A stretch of DNA of 8,751 nt from DAOTXL01 sp034434895 (GTDB lineage Bacteria; Chloroflexota; Anaerolineae; JAAYZQ01), in contig DAOTYI010000014.1 of assembly GCA_034434895.1 (NCBI GenBank), positions 1 to 8,751 of the forward strand, written 5' to 3'. The notes under the pieces were generated by a model that was not told where the DNA came from, ran no database searches, and saw only the letters and a program-made list of their open reading frames with translations. This document shows positions 6,336 through 8,751 of this stretch, one piece after another. The translations under genes and the position numbers were made by a program. Every line of letters starts with the position of its first letter. The first letter of the stretch is position 1.

Positions 6336-6359
6336 AACTCGTCCAACCTGTGCTACGAT
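6331..6359 (+). promoter_or_regulatory. Promoter of the methyltransferase, probably leaderless
   Basis: TTGCCA (6331-6336), a 17-bp spacer, then TGC-TACGAT (extended -10, hexamer 6354-6359). The expected start site, 6-8 nt after the -10, falls at 6365-6367, on or next to the ATG at 6367. No Shine-Dalgarno precedes that ATG. Confidence -1.
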
Positions 6360-6366
6360 CCGAACC

Positions 6367-7263
6367 ATGGGCGACGAACCACGCATTTGCGATTATGAAG
6401 GCAGCGACTACCGCACCGACTTCTGGGAGGGCCAGGGGCGCGAGTATGAGGACCTGGCCGAGCGGATTGCCCTGCGCCATCTGCTGCCGCCGACCGGGCG
6501 GCGACTGCTGGACATCGGCGCCGGGTTTGGGCGGCTGGCCGAATTCTATGGCGGCTATAAGCAGGTGGTCCTGCTCGACTATTCGCGCTCGCTGCTGCGC
6601 CAGGCGCAGGCCCGGCTGGGGGATGACAGCCGCATCCTCTATGTGGCGGCCAATCTGTACACCCTGCCCTTTGCGGCGGATAGTTTTGATACGGTGATGA
6701 TGGTCCGGGTGATGCACCACGTCGTGGAGGTGCCGCGCCTGCTGGCCGAGGTGGCGCGGGTGCTGGTCGGCGGCGGGAGCTATGTCCTCGAATTCGCCAG
6801 CAAGCGCCATCTGAAAGCGATTTTGCGCTACCTGTTGCGCCGGCAGGAGTGGAGCCCTTTTGACCGCGCTCCCTACGAATTTGCGGCGATGAACTTTGAT
6901 TTTCACCCTGCCTGGATGCGGGAGCGGCTGGCCGAAGCGATGTTTCACGTGAAACGCACGCGGACCGTGTCCCATTTTCGCCTGCCGCTGCTGAAACGGC
7001 TGATCCCGGCCCCCATCCTGGCCCGGTTGGATGGCCTGTGCCAGCCGACAGGAGCCTGGTGGCAACTGACGCCCAGCATCTTTCACCACTGCACCGTGGA
7101 CAGGCCGCCGCAGGAAGCCTCCGTCACGCTCCTGTTCCGCTGCCCGGCCTGCGGCAGCGAGGAACTGCACCGGGCCACAACGGCCCTGATCTGTCGCGGC
7201 TGCGATCGCCGCTGGCCGGTCGAGGATGGTCTCTATAACTTTAAAACGCCCCTGCCGGCTTGA
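6367..7263 (+). CDS. Class I SAM-dependent methyltransferase with C-terminal zinc ribbon
   Basis: 298 residues, cytoplasmic. A Methyltransf_11-type Rossmann domain spans ~15-145: motif I LLDIGAGFGRLAE (47-59), acidic strand-2 end LLDYSRSLL (69-77), the LPFAADSFDTVMMVRVMHHV region (100-119), and LLAEVARVLVGGG (125-137). Residues 146-250 are a basic, helix-rich region. C259-C262 (CPAC) and C276-C279 (CRGC) form a zinc ribbon ending WPVEDGLYNF, reminiscent of Trm112-like ribbons that end YPV-DGIP; here the ribbon is at the C-terminus. The ATG at 6367 is chosen because the domain begins there and the promoter just upstream predicts a leaderless message; the frame is open much further upstream, but that is antisense to the peptidase genes. 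The substrate is unknown; small molecule, lipid or translation factor are all possible. Confidence -1.
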   Translation: MGDEPRICDYEGSDYRTDFWEGQGREYEDLAERIALRHLLPPTGRRLLDIGAGFGRLAEFYGGYKQVVLLDYSRSLLRQAQARLGDDSRILYVAANLYTLPFAADSFDTVMMVRVMHHVVEVPRLLAEVARVLVGGGSYVLEFASKRHLKAILRYLLRRQEWSPFDRAPYEFAAMNFDFHPAWMRERLAEAMFHVKRTRTVSHFRLPLLKRLIPAPILARLDGLCQPTGAWWQLTPSIFHHCTVDRPPQEASVTLLFRCPACGSEELHRATTALICRGCDRRWPVEDGLYNFKTPLPA

Positions 7264-7288
7264 ACTTCTGACCGTTCTGTAGTATACT
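7260..7288 (+). promoter_or_regulatory. Promoter of dnaN
   Basis: TTGAAC (7260-7265), a 17-bp spacer, then TATACT (7283-7288). The -35 overlaps the methyltransferase stop codon (7261-7263). The predicted start is near 7295, with a ~79-nt leader. Read-through from the methyltransferase is also likely, since no terminator lies between. Confidence -1.
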
Positions 7289-7303
7289 ATTCCTGTGTCC
7301 CGT

Positions 7304-7342
7304 GGCACCCCCTGCATATGGTGGGGGGGCTTCATGGGTGCC
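7304..7342 (+). promoter_or_regulatory. Possible hairpin in the dnaN leader
   Basis: GGCACCC (7304-7310) can pair with GGGTGCC (7336-7342). An overlapping alternative pairs CCCCC (7308-7312) with the G7 run at 7323-7329. The two folds exclude each other and lie just upstream of the SD. Regulatory use is only inference. Confidence -1.
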
Positions 7343-7360
7343 TCAATGACCAGTGCCTGC

Positions 7361-7368
7361 GAAGGAGG
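7361..7368 (+). promoter_or_regulatory. Ribosome binding site of dnaN
   Basis: GAAGGAGG, 5 nt before the ATG at 7374. It decides this start over an in-frame GTG at 7353, which would lie upstream of the SD. Confidence -1.
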
Positions 7369-7373
7369 TCGCC

Positions 7374-8516
7374 ATGAAGATCAGTTGCCTGCAAGAAAAC
7401 CTGGCCAGGGGGCTGGCCACAGTCGGCCGGGCCGTCGCCACCCGCTCCACCCTGCCGGTCCTGTCCAACATCCTGCTGGAAAGCGATGGAGGCCGGCTGC
7501 GGCTGGCCGCCACCAACCTGGAGATCGGCATCAGTTGCTGGATCGGAGCGCATGTCGTGGAGGAGGGGCGCACCACCGTGCCTGCCCGGCTGCTGACCGA
7601 ATTCATCAACTCTCTGCCGCCCGGCCAGATTGACCTGGAACTCAACCCCCGCACCCAAACCCTGAACCTGAAATGCGCCCGCTACGAAGCCAACATCAAA
7701 GGGATTGATGCCAACGAATTCCCCCCTGTGCCCACCGCTGACAGCATCGGCGCCGGCAACAGCCTGCACCTGCCGGCCGATACCTTCCGCCGCATGATTG
7801 ACCAGGCTGTCTTTGCCGCTGCCACCGACGAAAGCCGGCCCATCCTGACCGGCGTCCTGACCCGCTTTCACCAGGGAGGCCTGACCCTGGCCGCAGCCGA
7901 CGGCTTCCGCCTGGCGGTGACCTCAGCCGATGTAGGGGTGGACCTGGATCAGACCACCAGCGTCATCGTGCCGGCCCGCGCCCTGGCCGAGCTGAGCCGC
8001 ATCAGCGCCGACCAGACCGAGCCCATCGAGCTGATCATCACCCCCGCCCGCAACCAGATCCTCTTCCACCTGACCAACACCGATCTGGTCTCTCAGCTCA
8101 TCGAGGGCAGCTTTCCCGACTATGCCCAGATCGTGCCCAAGAGCTACGCCACCCGCACCGTGGTCAACACCCAGGAACTGCTCAAAGCGGTCAAGGTGGC
8201 CTTCCTCTTTGCCCGCGATGCGGCCAACATCATCCGCTTCAACATCCTGCCCGGCAGCGAGCTGACCCCCGGCCAGATGATCGTCACCGGCACCTCGGCC
8301 GAGCTGGGCGACAATGTGAGCGAACTGGACGCCCGGATCGAGGGGGAGGAGATCGAAATCGCCTTCAACGCCCGTTATCTGATTGATGCCCTGTCGGTCG
8401 TCGGCACCGCCGAGGTGGCCCTGGAAACCAACACCGCCAGCAGCCCCGGCGTCATCCGACCTGTCGGCGGAGATGACTTTTTGTGCGTGATCATGCCCAT
8501 GCATATCACGCGCTGA
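7374..8516 (+). CDS. dnaN: DNA polymerase III subunit beta (sliding clamp)
   Basis: 380 residues, a normal full length for the bacterial clamp, which encircles DNA as a dimer and tethers polymerase III and many repair proteins. Family landmarks: the opening MKISCLQENL, STLPVLSNILLES (25-37), ATDESRPILTGV (150-161), ADGFRLAV (175-182), LIEGSFPDY (242-250) and the C-terminal VIMPM (372-376) that lines the partner-binding pocket. Three similar ~125-residue clamp domains fit this length. No dnaA, recF or gyrB is adjacent in the window; the upstream neighbour is the methyltransferase, so this is not the classical origin cluster on that side. The gene is intact, with its own promoter and a strong SD. 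Confidence -1.
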   Translation: MKISCLQENLARGLATVGRAVATRSTLPVLSNILLESDGGRLRLAATNLEIGISCWIGAHVVEEGRTTVPARLLTEFINSLPPGQIDLELNPRTQTLNLKCARYEANIKGIDANEFPPVPTADSIGAGNSLHLPADTFRRMIDQAVFAAATDESRPILTGVLTRFHQGGLTLAAADGFRLAVTSADVGVDLDQTTSVIVPARALAELSRISADQTEPIELIITPARNQILFHLTNTDLVSQLIEGSFPDYAQIVPKSYATRTVVNTQELLKAVKVAFLFARDAANIIRFNILPGSELTPGQMIVTGTSAELGDNVSELDARIEGEEIEIAFNARYLIDALSVVGTAEVALETNTASSPGVIRPVGGDDFLCVIMPMHITR

Positions 8517-8540
8517 TAGAAGGTTGCGCCCAACAGGGGT

Positions 8541-8581
8541 GGGGGTTTGGGTGAGCGGCCTGGCCGCCCGCTCAAACCCCC
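8541..8581 (+). terminator. Long GC-rich hairpin after dnaN, possible terminator
   Basis: GGGGGTTTG (8541-8549) pairs perfectly with CAAACCCCC (8573-8581). The helix continues inward with G-U and G-C pairs, one A-C mismatch, then GCGGCC/GGCCGC (8555-8567), giving about 19 pairs. It begins 24 nt after the dnaN stop. Only CTCTTG follows rather than a T-run, so intrinsic termination is uncertain; it may instead stabilise the 3' end or be a dispersed palindrome. Confidence -1.
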
Positions 8582-8628
8582 TCTTGCTGAGGAGGCTACT
8601 GATATAGGACACGGATGAACGTAACTGC

Positions 8629-8695
8629 CTACCCTCCCGCAGGTTTGGGTGCAATCTCCGGATTGCCAGCCACTCTCTAACCTGCGGGAGGGTAG
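8629..8695. repeat. Perfect 17-bp inverted repeat enclosing a second hairpin
   Basis: The left arm 8629-8645 (CTACCCTCCCGCAGGTT) and right arm 8679-8695 are perfect complements. The 33-nt centre holds GCAATC (8651-8656), TCCG, GATTGC (8661-8666), a second perfect stem with a tetraloop. No T-run follows on the plus strand and none is evident on the minus strand. It could be a structured RNA or a non-autonomous repeat. Confidence -1.
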
Positions 8696-8751
8696 TGGGT
8701 AGGTAGCTCGACATTGTTAGATTCGACCTCACCCCTACCCCCTGGCCCCCT
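8696..8751. other. Intergenic tail, beginning of a C-rich repeat
   Basis: No gene seen. From about 8727 the sequence is CCTCACCCCTACCCCCTGGC, a phrase I associate with dispersed palindromic intergenic repeats in several phyla (usually continued by CTCCC...GGGAG). The window ends before the second arm, so this is tentative. Confidence -1.

Noticed and set aside
4000..6366. Upstream extension of the methyltransferase frame
   Set aside because: This part is antisense to three real genes and lacks domain content; a good promoter and the start of the methyltransferase homology are at 6331-6367.
6262..7335. N-terminal extension of the M28 peptidase frame
   Set aside because: It is antisense to the methyltransferase; the operon promoter lies inside it at 6301-6329, and M28-like sequence begins only after the ATG at 6261.
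7353..7373. GTG start for dnaN seven codons upstream
   Set aside because: The strong SD (7361-7368) lies downstream of it and fits the ATG at 7374; MKISCLQENL is the standard N-terminus.
7264..7373. Replication origin next to dnaN
   Set aside because: No DnaA-box cluster (TTATCCACA-like) and no dnaA or recF seen; the region is a promoter plus short leader.
8629..8695. Integron attC site
   Set aside because: The arms are perfectly complementary, without the R/L box consensus and extrahelical bases expected of attC, and no cassette array or integrase is present.

Overview
The window is a GC-rich, gene-dense piece of a bacterial chromosome. Its most likely source is a member of the Chloroflexota (Anaerolineae/Caldilineae-like). 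I infer this from the style of the surface protein (Ig-like plus carbohydrate-binding modules, a Pro/Thr linker and a Y-L-P-I-I-M-K segment like those common in that phylum) and from the intergenic palindromes and 'CACAAAGACACAAAG'-type repeats. No rRNA or other marker here fixes the taxonomy.

Layout. (1) Positions 1-1792, minus strand: the N-terminal 597 residues of a secreted, multidomain surface protein that continues past the left edge. It has two near-identical Big_1-like Ig repeats, the first of them split by an inserted beta-sandwich domain. (2) Positions 1793-2281: a regulatory and repeat region with the likely promoter and long leader of gene 1, a palindrome with a T-run, and two ~100-bp MITE-like elements sharing GTCTGAAAA ends. 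(3) Positions 2282-6261, minus strand: a tight three-gene operon in transcription order M28-family membrane metallopeptidase, TM1586-type nitroreductase-family flavoprotein, membrane-anchored HExxH (gluzincin) peptidase. The genes are separated by 3 nt and then overlap by 1 nt. The last codons and stop of the third gene lie inside the second MITE-like element. (4) Positions 6262-6366: a compact divergent promoter whose two -35 boxes sit back to back. (5) Positions 6367-7263, plus strand: a SAM-dependent methyltransferase with a C-terminal zinc ribbon, probably read from a leaderless mRNA. (6) Positions 7374-8516, plus strand: dnaN, the DNA polymerase III sliding clamp, with its own promoter over the stop codon of the methyltransferase. 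(7) Positions 8517-8751: two strong palindromes and the start of another low-complexity intergenic repeat.

How it fits together. The minus-strand operon combines two membrane-anchored zinc peptidases with a flavoenzyme, and gene 1 is an independent surface protein transcribed in the same direction. The methyltransferase and dnaN form a short plus-strand unit. I do not see a clear new defence or mobile system. The best leads are the domain-in-domain surface protein, the mobile-repeat-supplied stop codon, the shared-core palindromes, the back-to-back divergent promoter and the membrane-interrupted M28 peptidase.
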